NCBI GenBank assembly: GCA_963969345.1
Contig: OZ017767.1
Span: forward strand, 12,273,057 to 12,337,056
Direction: 5' to 3'
DNA from: Turbatrix aceti
Taxonomy: Eukaryota > Nematoda > Chromadorea > Rhabditida > Panagrolaimidae
DNA: 64,000 nucleotides
The position numbers were made by a program, and so were the translations under genes. Shown here one piece after another: positions 22,803-33,974 of the stretch (position 1 is its first letter; the number at the start of each line of letters is the position of its first letter). The notes beneath the pieces are model-generated. The model saw nothing but the letters and a program-made list of their open reading frames with translations. It made no database searches and had not been told where the DNA came from.

Positions 22803-25515
22803 CCAGCGCGCTAAAGCGCGCTGGCACGGCCACGTCCGCTCGGTCGCCGCTCCGCGGGCGCTTCGCGCCCGCTTCGCTGGCTCCCTCGCTCCAACTGGTT
22901 CTTGCCACGCCCGCTCGGTCGCCGCTCCGCGGGCGCTTCGCGCCCGCTTCGCAGGCTCCCTCGCCTCGCTCCAACTGGTTCTTGCCACGCCCGCTCGCTC
23001 GCTTCGCTCGCTCGCTCCAACTGGTTCTTGCCACGTCCGCTCGCTCGCTTCGCTCGCTCGCTCCAACTGGTTCTTGCCACGTCCGCTCGCTCGCTTCGCT
23101 CGCTCGCTCCAACTGGATCTTGCCACGTCCGCTCGCTCGCTTCGCTCGCTCGCTCCAACTGGTTTGTTCTCCACGTAGGCACAGGGTTTTATCGTGGAAG
23201 GGTCACTCGTTCACTCGCTCGCCTGCGGCTCGCTCGCTCACTTCGCTCCGCAACTGGTGAAGGAGTCGCTCGTTCGCTCGCTCGCCTGCGGCTCGCGAGC
23301 TTTCTTCGCTCCGCAACGGGTGAAAGGGTCGCTCGTTCACTCGCTCGCCTGCGGCTCGCTCACTCACTTCGCTCCGCAACTGGTTCGTTCTCCACGTCGG
23401 CACAGGGTTGTACCGTTAAAGGATCGCTCGTTTACTCGCTCGCCTACGGCACAGGGTTTTACCGTGAAAGGGTCACTTGTTTGTTCGCTCGCCTGCGGCT
23501 CGCTCACTCACTACGCTCCGCAACGGGTGAAAGGGTCGCTCGTTCGTTCGCTCGCCTGCGGCTCGCTCACTCACTTCGCTCCGCAACGGGTTTGTTCTCC
23601 ACGGGGGCACAGGGTTGTACCGTGAAAGAGTCGCTCGTTCGTTCTCTCCGCAATGGGTAAAAGGGTCGCTCGTTCGTTCGCTCGCCTGCGGCTCGCTCAC
23701 TCACTACGCTCCGCAACGGGTTTGTTCTCCACGGGGGCACAGGGTTGTACCGTGAAAGAGTCGCTCGTTCGTTCTCTCCGCAATGGGTACAAGGGTCGCT
23801 CGTTCGTTCGCTCGCCTGCGGCTCGCTCACTCACTTCGCTCCGCAACGGGTTTGTTCTCCACGGGGGCACAGGGTTGTACCGTGAAAGAGTCGCTCGTTC
23901 GTTCTCTCCGCAATGGGTAAAAGGGTCGCTCGTTCGTTCGCTCGCCTGCGGCTCGCTCACTCACTACGCTCCGCAATGGGTAAAAGGGTCGCTCGTTCGT
24001 TCGCTCGCCTGCGGCTCGCTCACTCACTACGCTCCGCAACGGGTGAAAGAGTCGCTCGTTCGTTCGCTCGCCTGCGGCTCGCTCACTCACTTCGCTTCGA
24101 CACGGGTTTGTTCTCCACGGGGGCACAGGGTTGTACCGTGAAAGAGTCGCTCGTTCGTTCTCTCCGCAATGGGTAAAAGGGTCGCTCGTTCGTTCGCTCG
24201 CCTGCGGCTCGCTCACTCACTACGCTCCGCAACGGGTGAAAGTGTCGCTCGTTCGCTCGCTCGCCTGCGGCTCGCTCACTCACTTCGCTCCGCAACTGGT
24301 TCGTTCTCCTCGTGGGCTCAGGGTTGTACGGTGAAAGAGTCGCTCGTTCGTTCGCTCGCCTGCGGCTCGCTCACTCACTACGCTCCGCAATGGGTAAAAG
24401 GGTCGCTCGTTCGTTCGCTCGCCTGCGGCTCGCTCACTCACTACGCTCCGCAATGGGTAAAAGAGTCGCTCGTTCGTTCGCTCGCCTGCGGCTCGCTCAC
24501 TCACTACGCTCCGCACCGGGGAAAGAGTTGCTCGTTCGCTCCGCAACGGGTTCGTTCTTTACGCAGGCACAGGGTTGTATCGTGGAATAGTCGCTCGTTT
24601 GTTCGCTCGCCTATTTTTTTAATTTTCTCGTTCGCTCCGCTCCTGCTCCTTATTTTTTCAGTATTTTACCGCTCGCTCACGTTCCCGCTCAAGAGCGGAG
24701 CGATTTCAGAAAACGCAAATTTTGGGTGAAAAAATGTGAAAAAATGGTGAAAAAATTAACATTTTGCCCCGCGGCATTTTTATTTTTGACTTTCAACCTT
24801 AAGTATTATCAAATTCGGATTCCCCACGCTTTTCCGGTTCGAATGATACCACATACATTTTTTGTTTATTTTTACACTCTATGCCCCGTATTTACCCCGC
24901 GCGACCCCGGAGCGACCCCCAATATTTATAATTCATTAATTATTAGCTTTACCAATTAGGTAAAGAAGCTTGCACCCATCCGGGATTGAACCCGCACCCC
25001 TCCGGTTATATTCCCGACCCGGTTCTATTACGCCACCCATGCACAGCTTATAACCGAAGTCGGGCGTGGTGAATTTTTTCACTGGCCAATTCGTCGAATT
25101 TCCTTTCTCTGACCGAGCTACAATCTCTGCGCTCTCCACTACATTCTGGCCCTGCACGCTGACTCTCACACTAATCCCGAGATAAAGTGAATTTTTCTGA
25201 GCCCGAGGTGAAAGATCCGCAGAACATCGAGATGTTGATCGAAAGGTTATACAGAGGCGCAACTTTTAGGCGAGCGGATTTTTGAATTTCGAAAATTTTT
25301 GTAGAAAATTTTTGGAATGAAAAAATCGAACTGCAAATTTTCACCTTGTTTTTTGGTTATCCGGATATAACATCCGGGAGAGGGAAAATTTTAAAATTTT
25401 CGGTTTGTAGAAGATGTTTATTTTTGCGCAACTTGTTATCCTGAAATTTTGAGAAAAAAATTTAGTGTAGTTTTCTCAAACTTTCGTTTACCCCTAATGG
25501 ATATACTGGTTATAA
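22803..25515. repeat. Composite satellite unit 3, diverged
   Basis: Palindrome at 22803-22824, then only two 75-bp repeats, about five 46-bp repeats and a long, irregular 63-bp array to about 24610. The array degenerates into AT-richer sequence before an AT-rich spacer (about 24720-25515). The spacer is clearly homologous to those of units 1, 2 and 4 (for example CGGATTCCCCAC and CCGGTTCGAATGATACCA are shared) but has many substitutions and indels. This unit is therefore older or has escaped the homogenisation that keeps the others near-identical. Confidence 0.9.
24971..25043 (-). repeat. tRNA-like sequence, copy 3 (diverged)
   Basis: Same 73-bp length, the same box B (GGTTCAATCCC) and a good box A (TGGCGTAATAG), again with TAT at the anticodon position, but differing from the other copies at about a dozen positions. 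Preservation of both Pol III boxes while the surroundings diverged is notable. Confidence 0.5.
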
Positions 25516-27608
25516 CCAGCGCGCTAAAGCGCGCTGGCACGGCCACGTCCGCTCGGTCGCCGCTCCGCGGGCGCTTCGCGCCCGCTTCGCTGGCTCCCTC
25601 GCTCCAACTGGTTCTTGCCACGCCCGCTCGGTCGCCGCTCCGCGGGCGCTTCGCGCCCGCTTCGCTGGCTCCCTCGCTCCAACTGGTTCTTGCCACGCCC
25701 GCTCGGTCGCCGCTCCGCGGGCGCTTCGCGCCCGCTTCGCTGGCTCCCTCGCTCCAACTGGTTCTTGCCACGCCCGCTCGGTCGCCGCTCCGCGGGCGCT
25801 TCGCGCCCGCTTCGCTGGCTCCCTCGCTCCAACTGGTTCTTGCCACGCCCGCTCGGTCGCCGCTCCGCGGGCGCTTCGCGCCCGCTTCGCAGGCTCCCTC
25901 GCTCCAACTGGTTCTTGCCACGTCCGCTCGCTCGCTTCGCTCGCTCGCTCCAACTGGTTCTTGCCACGTCCGCTCGCTCGCTTCGCTCGCTCGCTCCAAC
26001 TGGATCTTGCCACGTCCGCTCGCTCGCTTCGCTCGCTCGCTCCAACTGGTTCTTGTCACGTCCGCTCGCTCGCTTCGCTCGCTCGCTCCAACTGGTTCGT
26101 TCTCCACGTAGGCACAGGGTTTTATCGTGGAAGGGTCACTCGTTCACTCGCTCGCCTGCGGCTCGCTCGCTCACTTCGCTCCGCAACGGGTTCGTTCTTC
26201 ACGTAGGCGCAGGGATTGTACCGTGGAAAAGTCACTTGTTCGTTCGCTCGCCTGCGGCTCGCTCACTCACTACGCTCCGCAACGGGTGAAAGGGTCGCTC
26301 GTTCACTCGCTCGCCTGCGGCTCGCTCGCTCACTTCGCTCCGCAACGGGTGAAAGAGTCGCTCGTTCGCTCGCTCGCCTGCGGCTCGCTCACTCACTTCG
26401 CTCCGCAACGGGTTTGTTCTTCACGGGGGCACAGGGTTGTACCATGAAAGAGTCGCTCGTTCGTTCTCTCCGCAATGGGTAAAAGGGTCGCTCGTTCGTT
26501 CGCTCGCCTGCGGCTCGCTCACTCACTTCGCTCCGCAAACGGGTTTGTTCTCCACGGGGGCACAGGGTTGTACCGTGAAAGAGTCGCTCGTTCGTTCTCT
26601 CCGCAATGGGTAAAAGGGTCGCTCGTTCGTTCGCTCGCCTGCGGCTCGCTCACTCACTACGCTCCGCAACGGGTGAAAGTGTCGCTCGTTCGCTCGCTCG
26701 TCTGCGGCTCGCTCACTCACTACGCTCCGCAACGGGTGAAAGTGTCGCTCGTTCGCTCGCTCGCCTGCGGCTCGCGAGCTTTCTTCGCTCCGTAACTGGT
26801 TCATTCTCCACGTAGGAAAAGTATTTGGGTGAAAAAGTTTTTGACCCTAGGCACATTTACTTTTGACATACAACCTTTAGTATTATCATATTCGGATTCC
26901 CCACACTTTTCCGGTTCGAATGATACCAAATACCTTTTTTGTCTATTTTGACACTCTATGCCCCGTATTTACCCCGCGCGACCCCGGAGCAACTCCCAAT
27001 ATTCATAATTGATGAATTATTAGCTTTACTAATTACGTAAAGAAGCTTGCACCCACGCGGGATTGAACCCGGACCCCTCCGGTTATAATCCCGGACCCGA
27101 CCCATTACGCCACAAACGCATTGGTTTTAGCAACTTTCTCCCCACTTTGAACCTTGGGCGTTGTGAGTTTTTGCACTAACCGATGCCTCCAATTCCTTTC
27201 TCTGACCGAGCTGCAATCTCTGCACTCTCTGCTTCTGCCTGGCTTTGCACGCTGACTCTCGCATTAATCCCGAGATAAAGTGAATTTTTCTGAGCTCTGG
27301 GTGAAAGATCCCCAGAATATCGTTATATAGATCGAAAGCTTACATCAAGGCGCAAACTTTTGTCGGAGCGGATTTTTGAATTTCGAAAATTTTTTCGGAA
27401 AACTTTTCGTTTGAAAATTTGGCTCACCTTGTTTTTCGCTAATCCGGATAAAAGTCCCGGATATGCTCGACAACTTGGCTATCGATTCTATAGAAGATCT
27501 TATATCAACTTTTTAGTCCTAGGAAAAAAATTTTAGAAATTTTGTTAGTGCCGTTCTTCTGATCGAGCTCAGACCCCCTTGTTACTTACATATATATAGT
27601 AAAGTAAA
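25516..27608. repeat. Composite satellite unit 4
   Basis: Palindrome at 25516-25537, five 75-bp repeats, four 46-bp repeats, 63-bp array to about 26800, and spacer to about 27608. It is essentially identical to unit 2. The spacer runs out at TATATATAGTAAAGTA, the same edge at which unit 2 meets unit 3. About 30 bases later comes the 3' splice signal of the next gene. Confidence 0.95.
27048..27120 (-). repeat. tRNA-like sequence, copy 4
   Basis: Identical to copies 1 and 2, with the same Pol III boxes and anticodon position, 4805 bp from copy 2. Confidence 0.55.
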
Positions 27609-27655
27609 ATTACTTTTATTCAAGTAATTTTTTTCAGACGCATAATCAATCTGGT

Positions 27656-28408
27656 ATGTATCGTAAAACAGCGTCATATATCGAACCAATTTACTGTCGT
27701 AAGCCGGAATGCAACAAATCATGCGGATTGTTTCACAAGTGTGTTTCGTCTTACGGTCCAGATTGCCGTCCAAACTACGTACCATGCAAAACTTCTCAAT
27801 CTGTGGATTTGCCGTCAACTTCATCCGTGACTACCATAAGTGTGCACCATACCGCTGAAAACGGTCATTTGGTCACACCGGATCGAAAGGGAGATGTCAA
27901 AGACGAGCCGAAGGCTCTTTCTGTCGACAGTGGTGCTCTATCGGATCCCGTGAGTCTCAACGGATCTACCGTAACCCTGGACGATATAATCGCGTCAGCG
28001 CGACGTAAGATTCCACTTGACTACATTCCAATTGTGCTGCCCGCGTTAAAGTTCGCGGAATCAGACGATCCACCGAGTGAGTCTTTTCGAAAGCCGTTCA
28101 TCAGACGGCACACTAATGACAGCCTTACCGGTATCGCTGACATCAAGGATGACTATGTCAGAGAACTCATGGATTCCGACTATGAAGACGACCTCTGCAT
28201 GAACGATCCCCCGTCTCTGATTATTGATGATGAAATCGCGGATTTTGACGAGCTGGTCCGAATTACACAGCCGCCGCCAGATCATTTTAGCAATCCACTT
28301 ACCCGAGATACGGATGCCGTTTTTAAGAAAAGTTTGAAGCTGAGAACAGATGTCAATGAAGCTGATGATACGAGCATTGCAGGTGGAGTTTATTTTAAGA
28401 AAAAATAA
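27656..28408 (+). CDS. Hypothetical protein, 250 aa, Cys-rich N-terminus and acidic C-terminus
   Basis: A single open exon starts at ATG 27656, 18 bases after a strong 3' splice signal (ttttttcag, ending 27637). That signal is either a trans-splice site or the acceptor of an intron that would contain the satellite block. Residues 14-45 hold seven cysteines and a histidine (YCRKPECNKSCGLFHKC, then CRPNYVPC), possibly a small zinc-binding or disulphide module. The rest is Ser/Thr- and Asp/Glu-rich with no transmembrane segment (for example MDSDYEDDLCMNDPPSLI). I do not recognise the family. The stop overlaps an AATAAA-like motif. Codon-level order and absence of low complexity support a real gene. 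Confidence 0.6.
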   Translation: MYRKTASYIEPIYCRKPECNKSCGLFHKCVSSYGPDCRPNYVPCKTSQSVDLPSTSSVTTISVHHTAENGHLVTPDRKGDVKDEPKALSVDSGALSDPVSLNGSTVTLDDIIASARRKIPLDYIPIVLPALKFAESDDPPSESFRKPFIRRHTNDSLTGIADIKDDYVRELMDSDYEDDLCMNDPPSLIIDDEIADFDELVRITQPPPDHFSNPLTRDTDAVFKKSLKLRTDVNEADDTSIAGGVYFKKK

Positions 28409-28892
28409 AAATTTGTCGAAAGCAATGTGTCATTGTAGATATATCAATAACCGATGTCGCTGCACAAACGTCACCGTATCTCTTACCTAATGATCCAGAG
28501 TGGTCATAACTGATGAATATTTGTACTTTCAGGAATATATTTTTAATAGACTATGTTTAATTTAAAATATTATAAATTTCTGTGTTTGAATGCTCTTCAA
28601 ATAAATATACTCTACTGTGTTACATTTATTGTATCAAACGTACATACATACATGACTTAACAAAAGTAAGCAAATCAGAAGCGCGCAACACAAATGATTT
28701 CTGGACAACGTCGGACCTTAAGAACACAACAATTTTTGCTGACAAAATAAACAGGCGGAGTCTAAATGAGCTTTTATAAAGCACAGATTTTTCCAATTGA
28801 GTAAAATAATTATGACTATTTATGTGGTAAAGTCCGTGTTTTTTGATGCTAAATTTTCATTAGTTGCCCCAATTTTTTCCTTTTTTAGCAAA
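28409..28892. other. Intergenic, upstream of the sre gene
   Basis: AT-rich 480-bp interval with AATAAA-type signals near 28597 that may end the preceding transcript. It closes with a 3' splice signal (ccttttttag, ending 28888) five bases before the sre ATG. No other feature was seen. Confidence 0.4.
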
Positions 28893-30287
28893 ATGGCGGT
28901 TTTGTTATGCTCTATCGCGATGGACTGTATCCTCATAGCCGGTGTAAATATTACAATATTTTTTGCCTATTTTCTGGATCTCAGCCGTCCCTCAGCCGTA
29001 CATTGGAATATTAAGGCTATTGTTGTCTACTTCATTTGCTCAAACATTGCATACACTATATCTAGGTATGTTCATTGCAACATAATTAATAAAATTTAAT
29101 TATTTTACAGTATATGTTTTATCATATTCCTTCATCTTGGTGCTTCTGAAAACAATTTTTATTTTTTTATTTTTTTTCACGTCAGACAGGCTTCAGAACT
29201 AAATAACTGTCTGCTGCCAACATATTTTATTGTTGAGAGAATCACTGCAACCTTATGCATTTCACAATATGAAAGATGCGCTACAAAGCGATATAAAGTT
29301 GTGTCTTATCTTTTGATTTGCACTGCGGTGAGTTCGCGAAACTATTTAAAATTAGTCTGAAACATTGTTGACACATTCCAAAAAACAAGCGAAAGTTTTT
29401 GAATGCAACACTAATTTTTTGATTTCTCTGCACTTTTGCTATATTTTTTATAAGGTCGTAGTCTGTGACAATTTGATAGTTTGAAATGTATAAAAAAATC
29501 GAGAGTTTTTATAAAAAATTTTATTGAAAGTTTATTTTTATTATTTTATAAGTCGTAAAAACATTATAGTCAAACAAATTTCAGACAATTATCGTCATTC
29601 TAACAGCACACTATGTATTCATTGATAATAACATCGAATTTTTTATATTCAGCTCTATTTGTCTCACCGATATTGCTTTTGTTGCAGTGAGATTTAAAAA
29701 TCTCGTATGATTATCAGTCAATAACTTTTTATTTTTTACAGATTACAATCTCTCTTTACTTTTTTAACATCAAAAAGTACCGAAAAGGTCTTGAGAGTGC
29801 ACACAATCTGAGTGAACGCTATCAGCGATCCGAAAACGTACGAATTCTCCGGGCGGTTATCAAGCTTCAAATATACTGTGCCGTTCGACTAACGTTCTAC
29901 ATTGTGACGTTTTACTTCATAAAAATTAGGATTAGTGTCGATAAGAATCCTGTTTTTTACAAATGGTATCACACAGCTTCGACTAGTATACTCACTATCA
30001 TGGCAGGGTTTATACCGTTACCCTTTATTCGAAATACTACTTGGAGACGTATTTTTGGCGCCCTTGGCATACAGTAAGACGGAGAATAGAAAATTAACGC
30101 ACATTTTTTATAAAAATTTTTTTCTCAAAAAATTTTACTCTTTTGAAAAAAAAACTTTTATGAAACTTAAGTTTCATAAATTTCTTTTAGACCATGCTCA
30201 ATCAATCCAACAACAGAGAGAAGTTTTTTTGTTACCGACAACGAACAACAACATCATTTTTCTCAAATGCATGAAATGTGGAAATAA
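28893..30287 (+). CDS. Sre-family nematode chemoreceptor (7TM GPCR), 306 aa, 5 exons
   Basis: Exons are 28893-29065, 29111-29327, 29585-29686, 29742-30073 and 30191-30287; all phases fit. The protein is highly hydrophobic with about seven transmembrane stretches. The family marks are an ERITATLCISQYE block at the end of TM3 (the Sre counterpart of the E/DRY motif) and the intracellular NLSERYQRSENVRILR segment before TM6. The C-terminus PTTERSFFVTDNEQQ follows TM7. Sre receptors are nematode-specific candidate chemoreceptors on sensory cilia; ligands are unknown. Length is slightly under the usual 330-360 aa, so a short 5' exon could be missing. Start ATG 28893 lies directly behind a trans-splice-like acceptor. 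A decayed paralogue lies 1.3 kb downstream. Confidence 0.85.
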
Positions 30288-31039
30288 TTCGATCTACCTT
30301 TTTTATTTTACAAAAATAAATAATCCCTCTATTTTCTTCCAACTTCAGTTTTTTTTATTGTTTTGTACATTGAGGGGAACTTTGATTACCATTACAGGAT
30401 TGAAACCAATCCTGTAATGGTTTGTATTTATTTTTGTTAAAACACTCGGCAAATTATAGGGAATACTTGTTTAACGTCGTCGATGACGCAGACGCAAATT
30501 ATTTAGTGTCATCCAGGGTATTGCATTTTGTGTACAAAAATTTTATGCTTTCGCAACACACGACCACAAATTTTGTTTTTCACGATAGATGTGATGATGC
30601 GCAATCGCACACACCGCACGAAATACTTGCGTCTTTTACCAACAAATAAGCTAACTTGTAGATTTTCGCCAACACTCTACAGCTAACTTGGCACAAATAT
30701 GCTTAATGAACAAGAGGGGAGGGCAAATGCAAACGTCGAATGTGTCCATTTGGTCGTACTTTTAATTTATAGACGATATGGTAAAAAATGTAAAATAATC
30801 AGGATTAATGCAATTTGTGATCCTGCGCGTTTTTGGCTATCAACGTATACTAAATAGTTGACGCTAGAAATCAGGGTTTGTAAAGCAACTGTCATGTGTA
30901 TGTTGCAAACTAAATTTACGGCAAACAACGCTGATTAGGAGCAGTGAAAAGCCAAACGCCGTGGCATCAAAGCGATGTGATTCGAGAAATTCGCTTTTTT
31001 GATAACAATTACCCTTACAAAAACGCACGCATCCCTTCC
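30288..31039. other. Intergenic, downstream of the sre gene
   Basis: AT-rich 750-bp interval containing a perfect 13-bp hairpin (30389-30420). ORFs of up to 75 codons here have no domain support. Nothing else was recognised. Confidence 0.4.
30389..30420. repeat. Perfect 13-bp hairpin downstream of sre
   Basis: CCATTACAGGATT and its exact complement are separated by six bases and followed by a T-rich stretch. It lies about 100 bp after the sre stop and could stabilise or end the transcript; that role is only a guess. Confidence 0.7.
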
Positions 31040-31518
31040 GAATCTTCATTCAACGGGCTCATAATATAAGATATTTTTTGCAAGTCCCCCAAAAAAGTAG
31101 ATGTCTGTTGAAAAAAGTACAAGACTGTTGAAACTATGTATTATGAAGCAATCGGAACTTCAAAGCAACATTCGTGCAGTGCCGTGGCCAGTTAGAAAGC
31201 ACGACGCAGAAAGCGAACTGGCAACGATAAACTAGAGCAGTGCTGTCAGATTCACATCATTTGCTCGTCGAATTTGCTCGCACTATCGTCGATAGAGCCC
31301 TAAAGGATAGGGCTAGGAAAATGAAAGCGATGCACATCAAATAATAATTGCCGCGCATAGACTTCCTTCAGGTGAACCTGCCAATCATGGCTTTCCGTCC
31401 CTCTTGTACAGAACAGACAAAGAAGTAGATGTCTGTACTTCTTTTCAACAGACATCTACTTTTTCTAGGGGGACTTGCACAAATTATTTTTTATTATAAG
31501 CGCGTTGAATGAAGATTC
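31040..31518. mobile_element. Foldback/MITE-like element with about 80-bp inverted arms
   Basis: The left arm 31040-31120 (GAATCTTCATTCAACGGGCT at its start) is repeated in inverted, slightly diverged form at 31435-31518 (ending GAATGAAGATTC). Near the inner part of both arms lies GCAAGTCCCCC followed by AGTAGATGTCTGTTGAA. The interior of about 315 bp has no coding capacity. No convincing target duplication was found at the outer ends. The element sits exactly where the first exon of the neighbouring sre pseudogene has lost its 5' part. Confidence 0.6.
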
Positions 31519-31595
31519 GCAGGAGCACTGCCATCCAGATAACATCGCTTTGTAAACATTACAATAAATATAACTGTTGTAAACCTTATAATATT

Positions 31596-32981
31596 CTTTG
31601 CATATTTTCTGGATATCAGCCGTCCCTCTGCCGTGCACTGGAATATCAAAGCCATTATTGCATACTTTATTTTTTCAAACATCATATACACTATTTCTGA
31701 GTATGTTCATTAACTCGCAAAATATACGTCACAGGATTTTTGCAGCATATGTTTCATTGCATTTCTTTACTTGAATGCTTCTAACAACACTTTATTTTTT
31801 ATCATTTTTTATCACGTTAGACAATTTTCGGAACTAAAACTGTCTGCTGCCAACATATTTTATTGTTGAGAGAATCACTGCAACATTGTACATTTCACAG
31901 TACGAAAGATGCGCTACAAAGCGATATAAAGTTGTGTGCTTTGTTTTAATTTGCATGTCGGTAAGTTGTATTCACCTTTATGAATTATATTATATTAATG
32001 ATTCCCAGTAAAACGAAAAAAAGTAAACCCATGGCATGATCGAAAAAGGTTTATATTTTTTTATCAAGTGATGTGTGTTGCCGTATGTAAAAAAGATTTC
32101 AAATCTTCCGGTTTTTCGATCATAACATAAATGATCAAAACTATCAAAGAAATTTTTAAATTTCTTAAAAATGTTGAAAAAAATGCTTTAGACATCCATT
32201 GTTGCGACTACAGCGCATTACATTTTCAAAAGTCGTGTCATTGAATATTTTACTTTCAGCTTTATATGCATTACTGATATTGCCTTTGTTGCCGTAAGCT
32301 TTATGCTTTTTCAAAAGATACAAATTGTTGTATTTCTCTATGCCACTCGCGATAGATAAAGGGACTTCCTAAGCTATGAGGTCTTTGGGTTGCTCTGGGC
32401 TTGCCTTCGGCCGGGCGTCGATCACGCAGCCAACGAACACGACCGCTCGCGGCGACAGACAAAACAACAACTGAGACAATAGGAAAGGGAAATACAGGAA
32501 ACAATTCTGTCATATATGTTTAGGTTACAATTTCCCTTTACTTTTTGGATTCTTCGGACAATTATTAAGCTTCAAACGTACTGTGCCGTTTGACTGACGT
32601 TTTTTCTCGTTACCTATTATCTTATAAATATCAGAATAAGTGTCCACAAGAATCCTAAAGTCTACAAATGGTATCACATTACTTCGACTACAATACTCAC
32701 TATCATGACAGGATTTGTTCCGTTGCCTTTTATTCGAAATACCACATGCAAGCGTATTATTGACGCCTGTGGTATACGGTCAGTGCAGTTCTGAATTTTT
32801 ACACAGTAATTGTAAAAAATACATTTATTTTTTATAATTTGATGTGAAATCGCTTTTAAATTAATAAATGTTTCTTTTTTTTCAGTAAATGGGGGGTCAA
32901 TCCAACACCAGAGAGAAACTTTTTTGTAACCGACAATGAACAACAGTATCACTTTACTCAAATGCAGGAAATGTGGAAATA
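31596..32981 (+). pseudogene. Sre chemoreceptor pseudogene
   Basis: All five exon regions of the intact gene at 28893-30287 can be recognised in order: about 31596-31699, 31740-31957, 32195-32296, 32523-32776 and 32885-32981. The start of exon 1 is missing. Exon 2 has a 2-bp deletion after the region corresponding to SELNN, shifting the frame. Exon 4 has lost the segment corresponding to NLSERYQRSEN, replaced by unrelated sequence upstream. In exon 4 the Arg codon of CAVRLTF has become TGA. The last exon is still open (NPTPERNFFVTDNEQQ). This is a tandem duplicate that has clearly stopped coding for a receptor. Confidence 0.85.
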
Positions 32982-33082
32982 ATACGAACTTAATTTACGT
33001 CGCAAAGGATACAATTTTAAACTCACTGTAACTTTTCATCAATTTCCGACTTGTCTGATGACAAAATAAAGTCTCGTTAACT

Positions 33083-33325
33083 CTATAGTACACCATTGAC
33101 GTACCCAAATGGGCTTGGTGGAAAGAGAGGGGATTGTTCCGAAGCCTGTTCAAGCTGCATGACAGCCGGGCTGTGCCATACAAAAGTCAAATTGGACATG
33201 TCGGGATATACTTCGGTTACCAACGCCGCTGAATTGTAAGATGTGGGTGGAAGTGGTGAGGTGATGCCGGAATAAATGTTGAAAATACATATAAGAAGCG
33301 ACGCCAGACAAAGTGTGATCTTCAT
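33083..33325 (-). CDS. Possible small secreted peptide, 80 aa
   Basis: A single-exon frame starts MKITLCLASLLICIFNIYSG, a good signal peptide with likely cleavage around residue 20-23. It is followed by a 57-residue mature part without cysteines or dibasic sites, ending FGYVNGVL. It could be a neuropeptide-like or cuticle-associated peptide, but there is no family match and the reading frame is short. The ATG context (TTTTTTTGAAACG before ATG) gives no extra support. It is convergent with the sre pseudogene. Confidence 0.4.
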   Translation of the reverse strand: MKITLCLASLLICIFNIYSGITSPLPPTSYNSAALVTEVYPDMSNLTFVWHSPAVMQLEQASEQSPLFPPSPFGYVNGVL

Positions 33326-33819
33326 CGTTTCAAAAAAATTGTCAGATTTGTCAAATTTTGATGTTTTTATACGTGTGCCTTTGAATTATGGTAGGCTTAC
33401 TACAATAGGATTTGGTATGGTTGAACGCTTTTTGTTTTCGACTTTGAGTTTTGAATGAACGGTGCATGTGACTGTGACGAGCATAATGGTTTCGGATAAA
33501 AGTATTTCGATTTTTATAACAGTTTTTTTTCTTTTTTTTTCTCTCAAAAGTATTCTGTTGATCATCGACGGTGTCCATTGCGTAGCCACTGCACATATTG
33601 TTATCATAACCAGTGAATACCTCCTAAGATCAGAAAGCTGCTGACACGACACAATCGGCTGACAGACTATAAAAAGCGTCTTGCAGGGATGGCCTGATTT
33701 GTATCCTGACTTTTGTGGAACACTTTGCTGACGTTGCTTTTTCTGCCCAAATGGCATTTAAAATAATTCAGAAACGAAAAAAGTTATTTGATGTACAAAC
33801 AAAATGTGTAGCACAATTT

Positions 33820-33859
33820 GACGCTCAGCATTTTGCGTGAACACAAAATGCTGAGCGTC
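33820..33859. repeat. Perfect 16-bp hairpin
   Basis: GACGCTCAGCATTTTG and its exact complement are separated by 8 bases. Both arms are identical to the base, which is unusual in this AT-rich interval. The role is unknown. Confidence 0.8.
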
Positions 33860-33925
33860 ATCGTATACAAAAATGTGTCACGCCACTAGTCAATACGACA
33901 AGATACAAATGAAAACAAGACGTTA

Positions 33926-33974
33926 GAGGATGCACAATAACATGTTAGTCTTGAGGATGCACAATAACATGTTA
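33926..33974. repeat. Tandem direct repeat, 22 bp x 2
   Basis: GAGGATGCACAATAACATGT plus TA occurs twice, at 33926 and 33953, separated by five bases. Confidence 0.9.

Noticed and set aside
18166..26815. Dozens of long overlapping open frames of 70-320 codons on both strands, giving Arg/Ser/Ala/Leu-rich repetitive peptides
   Set aside because: They follow from stop-free GC-rich tandem repeats and are open in most frames at once. They lack splice or start context, and their periodicity equals the DNA repeat.
33386..33757. 123-codon minus-strand ORF beside the secreted peptide
   Set aside because: Low-complexity Lys/Ile-rich translation with no domain and an overlapping alternative frame of similar length.
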